Source: Plasmodiophora brassicae (taxonomy: Eukaryota > Endomyxa: Phytomyxea > Phytomyxea > Plasmodiophorida). Taken from it: a stretch of DNA of 64,000 nt. This document shows, one piece after another, positions 54,875 to 64,000 of this stretch (positions within the stretch are counted from its first letter, which is position 1; each line of letters opens with the position of its first letter). The DNA lies in the NCBI GenBank assembly GCA_036867785.1, contig CP145428.1, positions 62,001-126,000 of the forward strand, given 5' to 3'. The notes beneath the pieces were generated by a model. The model ran no database searches. It was not told the origin of the DNA and saw only the letters and a list, made by a program, of their open reading frames with translations. The translations under genes were made by a program, and so were the position numbers.

Positions 54875-57001
54875 TTACGGTTCCGGCTGCTGGTCGGTGC
54901 TGCTGGCGGTCGGCTCGCGCTGCCCGGATACGTTGTAGGCGCTGCCGCGTTTCCGGTTGCTGGGCGTTGTCGCGCGGCCGGCGCCGGCGTCGGTGGAGTC
55001 GGAGTCGGCGCCGGCGCCGCCGGGGGCGACCTTGCGCGCGCCGCGCCTCGCCATCCGCCGCTGGTGAATGCGGGCCTGCTCGAGGACCCAGAACCGGGCG
55101 AACGGCCCGTTCTGCAGCATGGCGAAGATCTCCTCCATGGCCATGGCGATCGTGTCGAACTCGGGGTCGCCCAGGCGCTCCTGGATGACGTCGTGCAGCT
55201 TGGCGTTGATGTTGATCTGCCGCGTGCCGCCCTTGCGGATGAACTCGCGGAACAGGGCCGCCTTGCGCGCCAGCAGGTCGGGCGTGCGGGCGGGCAGGTC
55301 GTCGGGGGCGACGCTGCGCGCGTACGCTAGGTCGCGCTGCGCCTCGATCAGGAACGCGACCTGCTCGTCGCAGTACTCCTTGCGGCAGTGCTGGACGAAC
55401 CGGGACAGCAGCGCCGCCTGCTTCGGGTCCGTCACCATCATGCGCACGCCCTGGTTGGCCAGCATGGCGTGGTCGACGTTCAGCATGCGCGCCTGCTCGA
55501 CGTCCAGCTCGCCGAACGTCTCGACGCCCTTGGCGACGCTCTCGTTCAGGCCCAGGTACCGGTCGATCAGGCGGAACGTCGCGAACGACAGCGCCCCGGC
55601 CCACGCCGTCTCGAACAGGATCGCCACGACCTGCGACAGCAGCAGGCGCCCATCGCCGTAGATCACGCCGGTCCCTGTCGACGACGACGACGACGACGAC
55701 GTCAGCGGGCGGTGGATACAGATGGCGGCCCGCCCATAGATACGGACCGTAGCGATGGGCAAAGATGCCAGCGGCGAGCAGGCCCCAGAGCCCGCCGCCG
55801 AGATGCACGGGAACGATGCCGATCGGGTCGTCGACCTTGAACCGCAGCAGGGCGCTGTCGAGGGCGTCGGCGACGACGCCGGCGCCCGCCCCGATCAAGC
55901 AGGACGCCCAGGGTTCCACCGAGTGGCAGCTGCTGGCGATGGCCACCAGGGCGGCCAGGCAGCTCCTCATGCACTTCATGATGTCCATCTGGCCGGAGCG
56001 CACCTGGTCGATGCAGACCGAGGCGAGCACCGCCCCTGGAACGCGCGTCGCACACGTCAGGCTGCGAGGTGACGACGTCTACAACGAGCGCGAGCTCACC
56101 TGCCGATGCCCCGCTGGTCGTCAGGGCGATCCGCCCGGCCTGGTCCTCCTGCGTCGGCGTCGAGATCCCGTTCGTGGACCCGCAGTTGAACGCGAAGAAC
56201 CCGATCCACAGCAGGATGCACCCTGTTTGTCATCGGTCAGTTCGGATGACGCGCGCGCGCGACAGGCCGCCCGGGTCGCGAACCGATGCCCGCGTTGGCG
56301 TAACTGGTCGTCGTCGTCCTCTTGGCGTGGCCGTTCTCGTCGAGGAACCCGTCGCGCGGGCCGCATATCAGGCAGGAGGTCAGGGCGGCGACGCCGGCGC
56401 ACAGGTGAACGACGCCGGCGCCGGCAAAGTCCATGGCGCCGACCGGCAGCGCTGGCGACGGGTTCGACGCCGACAGGAACCCCTCGGCGGACCAGACGGC
56501 GCTGTCAGCACAAACACGGGCGCGCGCGGTGAGTCCCCAGGAACGAACATTCGCCGAGCGGCGTGCCTGTACTGACTGGGCGACAGGTGGGTAGATGATG
56601 GTGCCGAAGACGGCGGCGTAGATCAGGTACGGCTTGCAGAAGATCCGCTCACAGCAGCCGGCGGCGACGATCGTCATGGCGGTGACGGCCAGCGCCATGT
56701 GGAAGAAGGCGTGTCCGTACATGGAACTGGGGACGCCGTCCAGGCCAAAGTACCGCAGGCCGACGAACGTGGTCGCCCCGGTCGACGACCCGCTTCCGAA
56801 CGCGAACGCGTACCCGGCGATGCCGAACGTGATGACCATGACGGCCATGCAGGTCATGTTCTTCAGGATGGTGATGCCGACGAACTTGGTCCGCGTCAGG
56901 CCGACCTGCAGGAACGTCGACCCGGCCTGCATCGTCAGGACCATGACGGCGTTCTGCAGCACCCACGACGTGTCCAGGGACGAGGCGACCTGGTCCGTCA
57001 T
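54875..57001 (-). CDS. AMT: Ammonium transporter fused to a C-terminal RGS domain
   Basis: Five exons: 56577-57001, 56284-56501, 56100-56222, 55748-56035, 54875-55674; all junctions are in phase, 617 residues. The first 400 residues are an Amt/Rh channel that conducts ammonium across the membrane. Signatures: LQNAVMVLTMQAGSTFLQVG in TM1-2, GAMDFAGAGVVH (binding-site Asp and first pore His), CILLWIGFFAFNCGS, and VDDPIGIVPVHLGGGLWGLL (second pore His). After the last TM (LLLSQVVAILFETAWAGALS) comes a linker and then, at about residues 437-552 (about 55076-55411), an RGS domain: LLSRFVQHCRKEYCDEQVAF, ARKAALFREFIRKGGTRQIN and IFAMLQNGPFARFWVLEQ. RGS domains speed GTP hydrolysis by G-alpha. The usual Glu-Asn pair reads Glu-Gln here and the later Asn is kept, so GAP activity is plausible but unproven. 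Exon 5 itself encodes the last TM and the RGS domain together, so the fusion is not an assembly join. Confidence 0.9.
55076..55411 (-). other. RGS domain within the ammonium transporter gene
   Basis: Marks the part of exon 5 that encodes the RGS fold. It lies in the same uninterrupted exon as the final transmembrane helix of the transporter. The helix pattern matches RGS alpha4-alpha8, including the QININ turn that corresponds to the switch-contacting Asn of RGS4. Confidence 0.8.
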
Positions 57002-57560
57002 CGTCGTAGTCGTCGCGGATGTCCCGTCCCGATGATTAACGGACGAGATCGCGAGGTAGACGGGATGAGGTCACCCTGGTGCCGCGCGTACCTATCTGAC
57101 GGGGCATCCCGTCATAGGCGACACCTCAACAAGGACCCTCAGCAGCGGGCCCGCCCCAAGACAGCCCGGGCCACGCGCGACACTGACGCATTCGTCGTTT
57201 GCGCACGATCGCCGTTGACGCTGTGTCGCCTCGGCGCGGACACGCACGTCACGCGCGCCTCCAGGCACAGGTTGCTGAGTGGCAATGTGGGCATCGGGGG
57301 CGATCCTCAGGAGCGCGTAACACGACGTGCATCGGTATACATTGGCCTGTGCGCTGACTGTATTGCGTTCCGGGATCAGGGTGCCAATTTGCGCGCGGCA
57401 CAAGACGACCAACCCGTGTCCGGGCGACGATCGGATACGCACAGCACTTGAGGAACGGCGCAATGGACTGTCCCAGGGACACACCTGCCAAGGCCACTTT
57501 GGTGACGGAGATTGACTGGCGGCGAGCACACGCGCCACTGACAACGACAATGCGGTGATG
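57002..57560. other. Intergenic region upstream of AMT-RGS
   Basis: Promoter side of the AMT-RGS gene. Short frames on both strands carry no motif. Confidence 0.35.
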
Positions 57561-57612
57561 GTCGTCTGCCAAGGCACGGCGACTTGCGGTCTGTTCGTGC
57601 ACCAGGCATGGC

Positions 57613-57878
57613 GTGAGCGAGGCCGGCTTCAGCACCAGCATGCTGAAACGGAGGGGCGAGTACGCGGCAGACGGGGTGACAGAAATTTCAGTCGCCCAAA
57701 CCGGGTACAGGTTGTTCAACGTCAGCGTCGGCGAAGACGATCCCCTCGTCACTGGCGTCACACCCATTCAGGCGCCAGTTCCTTCGGCGCTGCATTAATC
57801 GGTACGTCTGGCGTTCTCGTCGCCTTCATCGTCGTCATGGCCTTCATTGTGTATGGTGGTGGCCACGGATCGGTGTAG
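57613..57878 (+). CDS. Possible small membrane protein or terminal exon (uncertain)
   Basis: The plus strand encodes EYAADGVTEISVAQTGYRLF followed in a second frame by GAALIGTSGVLVAFIVVMAF and a short Gly/His tail with a stop at 57876. Together they resemble the end of a single-pass membrane protein, with an unresolved splice or frame change near 57760. No start or upstream exon could be fixed, and the family is unknown. Confidence 0.25.
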
Positions 57879-57879
57879 G

Positions 57880-58150
57880 CAAGGATGCATTACGACCCCG
57901 CTACGTCCGCGTAGACGTCTCCGACCGTACTTGGAGATGCTCTAAGGTCGCTTGGTCCACGTCGCTATTTGACGTGTGCAAAGGTGCATTGCGATCCAAC
58001 GTACACATATTAGTCCTTTGCGACCGTACCCGATATTAAGGTCGCTTGGCCCACATGGCTATGTGCAAGGTGGTGCATTACGACCCCGCGACGTCCGCGT
58101 CGACCTCTTCGACCCTACCCGATATTTAGGTCGCTTCGTCCGCATTGCTA
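57880..58150. repeat. Degenerate tandem repeat, three units of about 90 bp
   Basis: Three units beginning near 57880, 57977 and 58068 share GCAAGG-TGCATTACGACCCC, CCGACCGTACCCGATATTAA and GGTCGCTTGG-CCAC blocks. They differ by substitutions and small gaps. The array ends just before the start codon of the Cys-rich protein and so overlaps its promoter. Confidence 0.7.
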
Positions 58151-58164
58151 ATCGGCTGCCGTCA

Positions 58165-60874
58165 ATGATGACCGTGAAAGTGTTGAGCGTGGCCGTTGCT
58201 GTCGTCGTGGTTGGAAGTGCGGTCGCTGCACCGACGCTCTTCGACGTCATCCGAGGTCAAGGCGGGCCACTGGTCCCAGCCCCCGGACCATATCGCGATC
58301 GTCCAGACGAATCGTCCACTGATCCAATCCCTGCTGGGGTGAATCGTCGCCTGCTCCAGAACACACCGCAGCCGGTCGGCACTCATCATATGCATACGAC
58401 GCGACCCTACGACTAATCGGACACCTGCTACAGAGCCCCTGCGCTTCAGCCACCTCGTCGGCGCTCCAATTAGTGTCTTCGGCATCTTGCAGCCCAACGT
58501 CGTCAACGCTCTGCACCACCTGTTTAGACAGCGTCCTGCAGCAGCAGGCCAACGTGGCGACCGCTTGCATCAGTTACACTGGACCTTCAAGTCTGATCAC
58601 AATCGAGCAGAAGCTGAGCGCGATCGTTGAATCGTGCTCAACCTGCGGCAAGGCGGTGCAGGCTGCGTCGAACCAGATGACGTCTTGTGGACCGAGACAG
58701 TCCCGTTCCGACGCTTGCTCACCTGCCTGTGTTGGCAACGCTACAAACGCCATCGCCTCTATTCACACTGCCTGCAGCGGCATTGCAGATACCCGCGCCG
58801 TATCGACCCTGAAGCAGGCTCAACTGATATCGGTAATGGGTAGAGACCTGGCGCCTCATACCGACCACCTGACCGGTTAGCAATGCATCAGGACCGGTGC
58901 ACGACCTGTGGAGCGGCTGTCGATGCGGCGATAACGTCGCCTGCCTGCTCTGCTGCTTTCACTCATTACAATGCGACGGTCCGCTGCGGATCATGCCTAG
59001 CGGCTAGCGGCACTCTTCAGGCCAGCATCGACTCGGCCTGTGCCGCACAGGTCAACAACGCGTACCGGAACAGCGTCTATCTGCCAAATGCACAGGTCCG
59101 TCCGACGGCACCACTATATGGTTCGGAAGGGTCAATTGCTAACGTCAGTGCAGTCATGCGCGTCTGAAACCGGGCCGCAGCAAGCCTGTTCCAATGCCCA
59201 GTCTGGGTATTCATTATGGGGTTTCCCGGCGTGTTCGTCCCGAGACCAGGCGACGTTCTGTTCGGGATCAGGCAGCTGTCAGTTGCTCGCGCTAGCCGCA
59301 ATCGATCACATTCAACAAGCTTGTGCCGGCCAGCCATCATTTTGGGCAGAGCAGGAGGTAACGGGAATGACGAGCCAGTACATGTACATGGCGCAGAGTA
59401 CGGGCATCACGTGCTCGACATGCCAAACGGCTTTGGCGGCGGTCCAGAAAAGTGTCTTCAACTGCAGCCTGCAGGTGTCGGATTCGTCTTTCTGCGGAAC
59501 AACGTGCGCGACCACCTTTCTGTCGCGCATCGCCAACCTCCAGAGCGCTTGCTCCCCAAACGACCTATTGACGGCCTTTACAGTCCAGTCATATTTCGGC
59601 ATGGCTCAGACACTGCTGGTACGAAGTGCTTAAAATTGTGAACTCAGGGGTCTCTGTCTGATGGACCTGTGCTCAGAGGACCTGCCGGACCTGTGCTGGC
59701 AATGTCATCGAACTGAGAAACTATGGAACGTTGCTTGATAGTTTGCCATTGCCAATGAGTATTCCCGCTGCAACTGTCCAGTCGATATGCAGCGATTCGT
59801 GCTCCACCGCGGCACTCTATGAAGACGCTATCAACGAAGGCGTGTACAGCATTCTTCATTCGTACAATGATCAGGTGTTTCCAATGGGCTATAACCCATT
59901 CAGGACGTGCGACAAGAACGAGGCCGCTCCACACGACTGGTAATCATACGTGATTGTGGTCTTCTTTGTCGAGCGGTCCTAATGGTCACGCCCCGCACTG
60001 CCAGGTGTATCACCGGCTACCAGAACGAGTACATCAGCCAGCAGACCATTCAGTCCGACAGCCCCAGCAGCCCAAACTTCAGTTATTATTGTTCCAGCTG
60101 TGGACCGCCAATTTTCGATGGCTACTGCCAGGTAAGAGGTGTCGTCTCAACTTGGCTTCGTTCAGGTTTCTTACGCGAAAGCGTTGTGGGCGTCCCTAGA
60201 TCTCCAACGGCAAGTACTGCGTCGATATTCTCGCTACCGGGCTTTCCGCATGTCAGAGGTTGGACCCCAACGTTCCCGGGTCATGCACGCCGGCCTGTGC
60301 CAGCCAGTTATCATCGTCATGTTGTTTGGGGTCGTTGGTTCGCGACCCCATGTCGCCACTCGCATCCGAGGCAGCAATGCTGGAGTCAATGTGCGGGATT
60401 AAGATCCCGGATCCATGTTCTCCGTTCCCACCGCCTGCCACCATCGAGTTCACGTTGACGCTGTCGAACGTGATCCCGCCGGCATCCACCGAAGCTCAGA
60501 CACGTACGTGCTCCAGTGTGCAAAACTATGCAGCCGTATGGTTCCATACGATTCCAAAGAACGTCACGTGCGCGTGGACGTCCGGGACATCGTTCTCCGT
60601 GTCCGCCTACATCGCATCGCAGCGCTACGCGAATGATCTGCCGCACATCGAGGCGATGAGTGCCGCTGGGATGTTGACGCTGCAGACGAGCGGATGGGAT
60701 CAACAGGACTTCTCCATCGGACAGAAAGCGGTGGTGTCGAATGCTAAAAGCAAAGGTGGCCAGCAGCAGCAACAGCCGCAGCCCGTGACCGCTGGTGCTG
60801 GAATGATCAGGCCCCCGGCCAACTTCATCGTCTGCGTTCTGGTCATCATCATCATCGGAGCGATGCCCACATGA
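58165..60874 (+). CDS. Secreted Cys-rich repeat protein with hydrophobic C-terminal tail
   Basis: Starts with a signal peptide (MMTVKVLSVAVAVVVVGSAVA). Several exons then encode repeats with CxxC pairs and Ala/Ser/Gln-rich helices, for example STLCTTCLDSVLQQQANVAT, ESCSTCGKAVQAASNQMTSC, CTTCGAAVDAAITSPACSAA, ITCSTCQTALAAVQKSVFNC and FCGTTCATTFLSRIANLQSA. The last exon (about 60260-60874) has a distinct domain, a Gln-rich linker and a terminal hydrophobic stretch (ANFIVCVLVIIIIGAMPT) ending at the stop, which fits a GPI-anchor signal or membrane tail. Stops between the open blocks are bridged by short introns; I fixed the order but not every edge. It is likely an extracellular or surface protein; in a parasite it would be an effector candidate. 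No named domain is recognised. Confidence 0.65.
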
Positions 60875-60955
60875 AACATCAAAGACCGTGCCCTGCTACT
60901 CCCGTCCTCGTATCCTCTGCATCCGCGTGCATTCGTTTGCCAACGTTGGGTTCCG

Positions 60956-60963
60956 ATAAATAA
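60956..60963 (+). terminator. Likely polyadenylation signal
   Basis: GATAAATAAACA lies about 85 bases after the stop of the Cys-rich gene and contains AATAAA. No other candidate is nearer. Confidence 0.45.
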
Positions 60964-60974
60964 ACACGAATCGT

Positions 60975-61652
60975 GAACCTCCCGCGAGTGATGTTGATCA
61001 AGTTTCGGCAAAGGATGCTCAGCGTGCTTGATGAGGAGGTACCCACAGGCTGCTGACAGAGGGCGACACTGGACATTTATCGATTGCAATGCGGTAGGCG
61101 ATGCGGTCTCTATTTCCGGTTCGACCCAGGGCACGAATGGTAGCTCAGGCGCATGGTGGCGCTGTCGTATTGCGTTCGAGGCCAGCATCTGCACCCCGTT
61201 CCAACGAGGTGTGCCAAGGTTCCGAGAGATTGACACATCTACGCGTTCGACTGACATGAATCTCCTGACGACCTGGGGACGTCAACGAAGCGAGTCAGGC
61301 CGACGCTGCGGCACCTGCCCACGAATGCCGGCGTCGTACAGTACTCAACCTCGAGCGCGCACGGGCCATAACCAACATAACAACCACCAATGGCCAAACT
61401 CTCATCAGATTCATTGCGCGTAAGCCCTATTCGGTCCTTGAGGCGTCGCTGCGGGTTAAAACCTATGATTAGTTTAGTTTAGTTTAGTTTATTTGTGTTT
61501 CGCGCTTTTCAGGCAGGCGCCTCGGTTTCGGTTACCTCTGATTAGGGGGTTTGCCTGGCCTACCGTCCATCTCCGTCCCATACGTACACTTGTGAGTTGG
61601 TTGTCACGCGCCAAAACGCGCGGCCGCACGCACGGAACGTTCATCTGGCACG
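60975..61652. other. Intergenic region with (TTTAG)n and a dispersed gene-tail fragment
   Basis: About 680 bases. The plus-strand frame 61028-61423 has no recognised motif. (TTTAG)n occupies 61468-61491, directly followed by sequence related to 48620-48668. The rest holds the promoter of the channel gene. Confidence 0.4.
61468..61491 (+). repeat. Short TTTAG tandem repeat
   Basis: Four and a half units of TTTAG. A three-unit copy lies at 48791-48806. Both are next to fragments encoding the same protein tail (EAPA-stop on the minus strand). Confidence 0.8.
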
Positions 61653-64000
61653 ATGACGGTTCCGGCGTGGATCGGCGTGATGACCCTGCTGTTGATGGGG
61701 GCGCGTGCGGCGGTGCCTCCATTGCCAAGGTACGCCCTGCATCGGCAGCCGTCGACCACGTCGTGGCGATCGACGCAGGCCGCCGCCATGCATGTGCCTC
61801 CGACGAATTCGACGACGCGCGTTGCCGTCTACCGCGCGCCGCCCTTCGCCTGGGCCGACACGCACGACGGCGACACGTGGCGCGGGTCGCTCCCGTTCCG
61901 GCGTTCCCTCCAGCATGGCGCTGATCACTCGGTGCCTTCCGTTCAGGTTCACGGTCGACGTGTGGGACCTGATGAGGCTCAGCGAGACGACCGTCTACGT
62001 CGAGTTCAGCAACGTTACGGATGTTCGCCCCCGCCGCATGACACACACGCCCGCCGTCGTCCGTTGCTCTAACGATGCGCCAGGTTATCGAAGCGGTTCG
62101 CAACGGGACGGCCGACGTGGGGATGGTCTGTGCCGGCCGTTGCGCATCATGGGCTTCCTCACTGATTGCCTGCCGGGTGCGGTGCAGGGCGCTGTGTCGA
62201 TAACGAAGAGCCGGGAGGAGGTGATCGACTTCTCGCTCAGGCATGCAGTGTCCCGCCGCCGACCGAGCGCTGCCTGTCCCGCTAACACCAGCGTGTCGCA
62301 GCTACTTCGAGAGCGGTCTGCATCTTCTGGCTCGCGCTGATCGCGGCCCCTCGGCCGCCTTGTGGGCCTGGGCCGCCAGCGGGATGACCTGGCGGAACGT
62401 GCTCATTGCCCTGTTCGTTGTCGAGATTCTATTCGCCCTTGCGCTGATCCTCTGGGCGATCGAAAGCGCAACGGGCCCGACGGACGGCACGCCGACGTTC
62501 TTCTCGTCGAACCCGATTCGGGGTCGGGACCGCGCGCTCTGTACCTTGTGCATGCCAATCACGCGCGAACGACAGGCGTCCTGCAGGCGTTCCAGTGGAT
62601 TGTCGTCAGCTGCATCCAACGGAACCGATATGCGCCCCGGCGATGTGTGACCCGATCCCTGAGCATTGGTCTGACGCTGGCGTCCATGTTGGTACGTCAT
62701 ACGTGGCCGGGCATCGCGCCACCGCGCTTCCGGCCCGCGCCTCATCCGCCTGGTTCGCAGGTGTTTGCGTCCGTGACCGCGTACCTGACAACGGTCGTCC
62801 TGAGCATCGTCCGGTCCACGACCGTCACGTCGCTGGCCGATCTCCGGGGCAGGCGCATCGGGACCGTGATGCAGTCGACCTCCGAACGGTACGATCACCT
62901 CTTTCGCTCCGTCTCTCCATCCATCCGCCAGGCGACGGATGCTGATCCGTTCGTGCGACCCTGACATGACGTCATGTGTAGGTTCCTCGACTTGGAAGCC
63001 GTCCAGGCCCAGGTGTACCGGTACTACACCGTGCAGGACATGGTGGCCGGGTATAATGACGGGCAGGTGGACGCCCTGCTATACGATTGTCGGTTATAGA
63101 GCGATGATGGCGTCTGAGCAGATGCACGCCCGTCTGACTATATGCGTTTGTGCCCGGGTCGCAGTGCCCATCCTGCAGCACCATTACCTGCTGGGTCCGC
63201 TCGACTGCCAGTCGGTCGTCGTCCATCCGGCTCTGGCCGCACTGTCATGTACACTTGATTGGGCGGCGCGCCGCTGCCACATCCTGACAGCTAACCTTTG
63301 TTCGTCTGTGCTTGGTTCAGACGGGTTCCTGTTCCGGGAGAAGGACGACCCCGGGCAGTACCAGTTTCGCGAGCGAGGTGGGTCGACCTTATACCCGGGC
63401 TGCCTCTGCCCTTCCCGCCTTGCTAACCGTCGCGCCTGCCCGGCAGTGAACCGGGCCGTCCTGAGCGCTCGGGAGCTGCTGGCCTACAGGCGCCTCGTCG
63501 ACGCGTACTTTACGCGCCCCGGCCAGGCCGGCGTCGCGCGCTGCGATCGGTCCCGGCCGTCGTTCCATGGCGACACGCTGCTCCTGGCCGTGTCACTCGC
63601 CCTGCCCATCGTCATCGCAACGGTATGGCGACGTATCGCGCTGCAAACGCAATGTGCCGACGACGATGCTGACCGTTGGCGTGTGCATGCGTCGCCGACA
63701 GCTGTGGATCTGTTATCGCCAGCGCTGCCACGCCCTGACGCGGGAGCGGCGCCCCGCACCTGTCGGTGACGACGACGACGACCTGCTGCTGCTGCTGCGG
63801 CAACAGCGGCGGCGCCAGAAACCGGGCGACGACGACAGGGTGCAGGCGGCGCCCGTTGTGGACTTCGAGGTCATGCGCGCCATCTGGTCACTGGCCACGC
63901 TGGTCCACCTTGAGTGCAACAAGGAGCGGTCGTCCACGTACGAGGCGGTCAGCGACAACGAGCACCGCGCCCTGATCGACCGGCAGCGATCGCGCCTGCT
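61653..64000 (+). CDS. Ionotropic glutamate receptor-like channel (3' end outside window)
   Basis: A signal peptide (MTVPAWIGVMTLLLMGARAA) precedes a periplasmic-binding-type ligand domain split around a channel, as in iGluRs. First exons: 61653-61885, 61947-62022, 62084-62125, 62188-62240, 62302 to about 62522; phases agree, with a GC donor after 62240. Lobe 1 reads RVAVYRAPPFAWAD, GFTVDVWDLM, IEAVRNGTADVGM, GAVSITKSREEVIDFS. M1 is VLIALFVVEILFALALILW, a pore-like loop follows, and M3 is VFASVTAYLTTVVLSIVRS, the counterpart of the SYTANLAAF gate, leading into SLADLRGRRIGTV. Lobe 2 includes QVYRYYTVQDMVAGYNDGQV, DGFLFREKDD and VNRAVLSARELLAYRRL. M4 is TLLLAVSLALPIVIATV near 63575. A cytoplasmic Arg/Asp-rich tail runs past 64000. 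Ligand is unknown; an amino acid is likely from the fold. Confidence 0.85.

Noticed and set aside
61468-61491. Telomere
   Set aside because: Only four to five TTTAG units lie between genes in mid-contig; too short and internal to be a chromosome end.
61730-61778. Possible 49-nt intron in the first exon of the channel gene
   Set aside because: It starts with GT and ends with AG, but removing it shifts the frame away from RVAVYRAPPFAWAD, while reading through keeps the frame.
1-64000. CRISPR array, rRNA or tRNA genes, retroelements
   Set aside because: No regularly spaced short repeats, no rRNA-like segments, no tRNA box pair and no reverse transcriptase or gag-like frame were seen on either strand.

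Overview
This is a nuclear window from a GC-rich, intron-dense flagellated protist. The coding regions are interrupted by many very short introns (about 45-75 nt), mostly GT-AG with a CTGAC or CTAAC branch-like motif shortly before the acceptor. A complete axonemal dynein heavy chain and a TBCCD1 homologue indicate a cell with flagella or basal bodies. The combination of short introns, GC-rich exons, secreted LRR proteins and RAP-domain repeats would fit a plasmodiophorid (Phytomyxea, Rhizaria). That placement is inference, and another flagellated microbial eukaryote is possible.

Layout. 1-1707 (-): secreted LRR protein with one 24-residue LRR per 72-nt exon, running off the left edge. 2051-16883 (+): axonemal dynein heavy chain of about 42 exons. 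17037-19080 (-): two-RRM RNA-binding protein, then a PRKRIP1-like splicing factor. 19362-20333 (-): PIF/Harbinger-type transposase. 20922-21860 (+): unknown acidic protein. 22002-27488 (-): GPAT3/4-like acyltransferase, fimbrin, and a bacterial-like DUF2235 hydrolase. 27916-34902: an inverted pair of 7TM paralogues enclosing degraded transposon DNA, an unknown gene and a large foldback repeat. 35101-36158 (+): a 29-nt poly-G run, then an N-terminally short TBCCD1. 36240-38971 (-): tomosyn/LGL protein with an R-SNARE tail. 39196-40205 (+): tail-anchored UBC6/UBE2J E2. 40206-46472: accessory island with a RAP-gene scrap, a CACTA-like transposase remnant, a MULE/FAR1-like remnant, three foldbacks and duplicated gene fragments. 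46473-48513 (+): OPR-like repeat plus RAP protein. 49424-54749 (-): kinesin-3 (motor-FHA-PH). 54875-57001 (-): ammonium transporter fused to an RGS domain. 58165-60874 (+): secreted Cys-rich protein with a hydrophobic C-terminal tail. 61653-64000 (+): ionotropic-glutamate-receptor-like channel, cut by the right edge.

There is no operon logic. Several neighbours are divergent across short shared promoter regions (LRR/dynein, DUF2235/7TM, 7TM/TBCCD1, tomosyn/UBC6). Functional themes are motility and cytoskeleton (dynein, kinesin-3, fimbrin, TBCCD1), membrane traffic and lipids (tomosyn, GPAT, UBC6) and sensing or transport at the surface (LRR, 7TM pair, AMT-RGS, iGluR-like, Cys-rich protein).

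The two most notable observations are the AMT-RGS fusion, which puts a G-protein-regulator fold on a nutrient transporter, and the clustering of inverted duplications (22 bp to about 430 bp arms), most of them in the accessory DNA between 32 and 45 kb. No tRNA, rRNA, CRISPR array or retroelement was seen.
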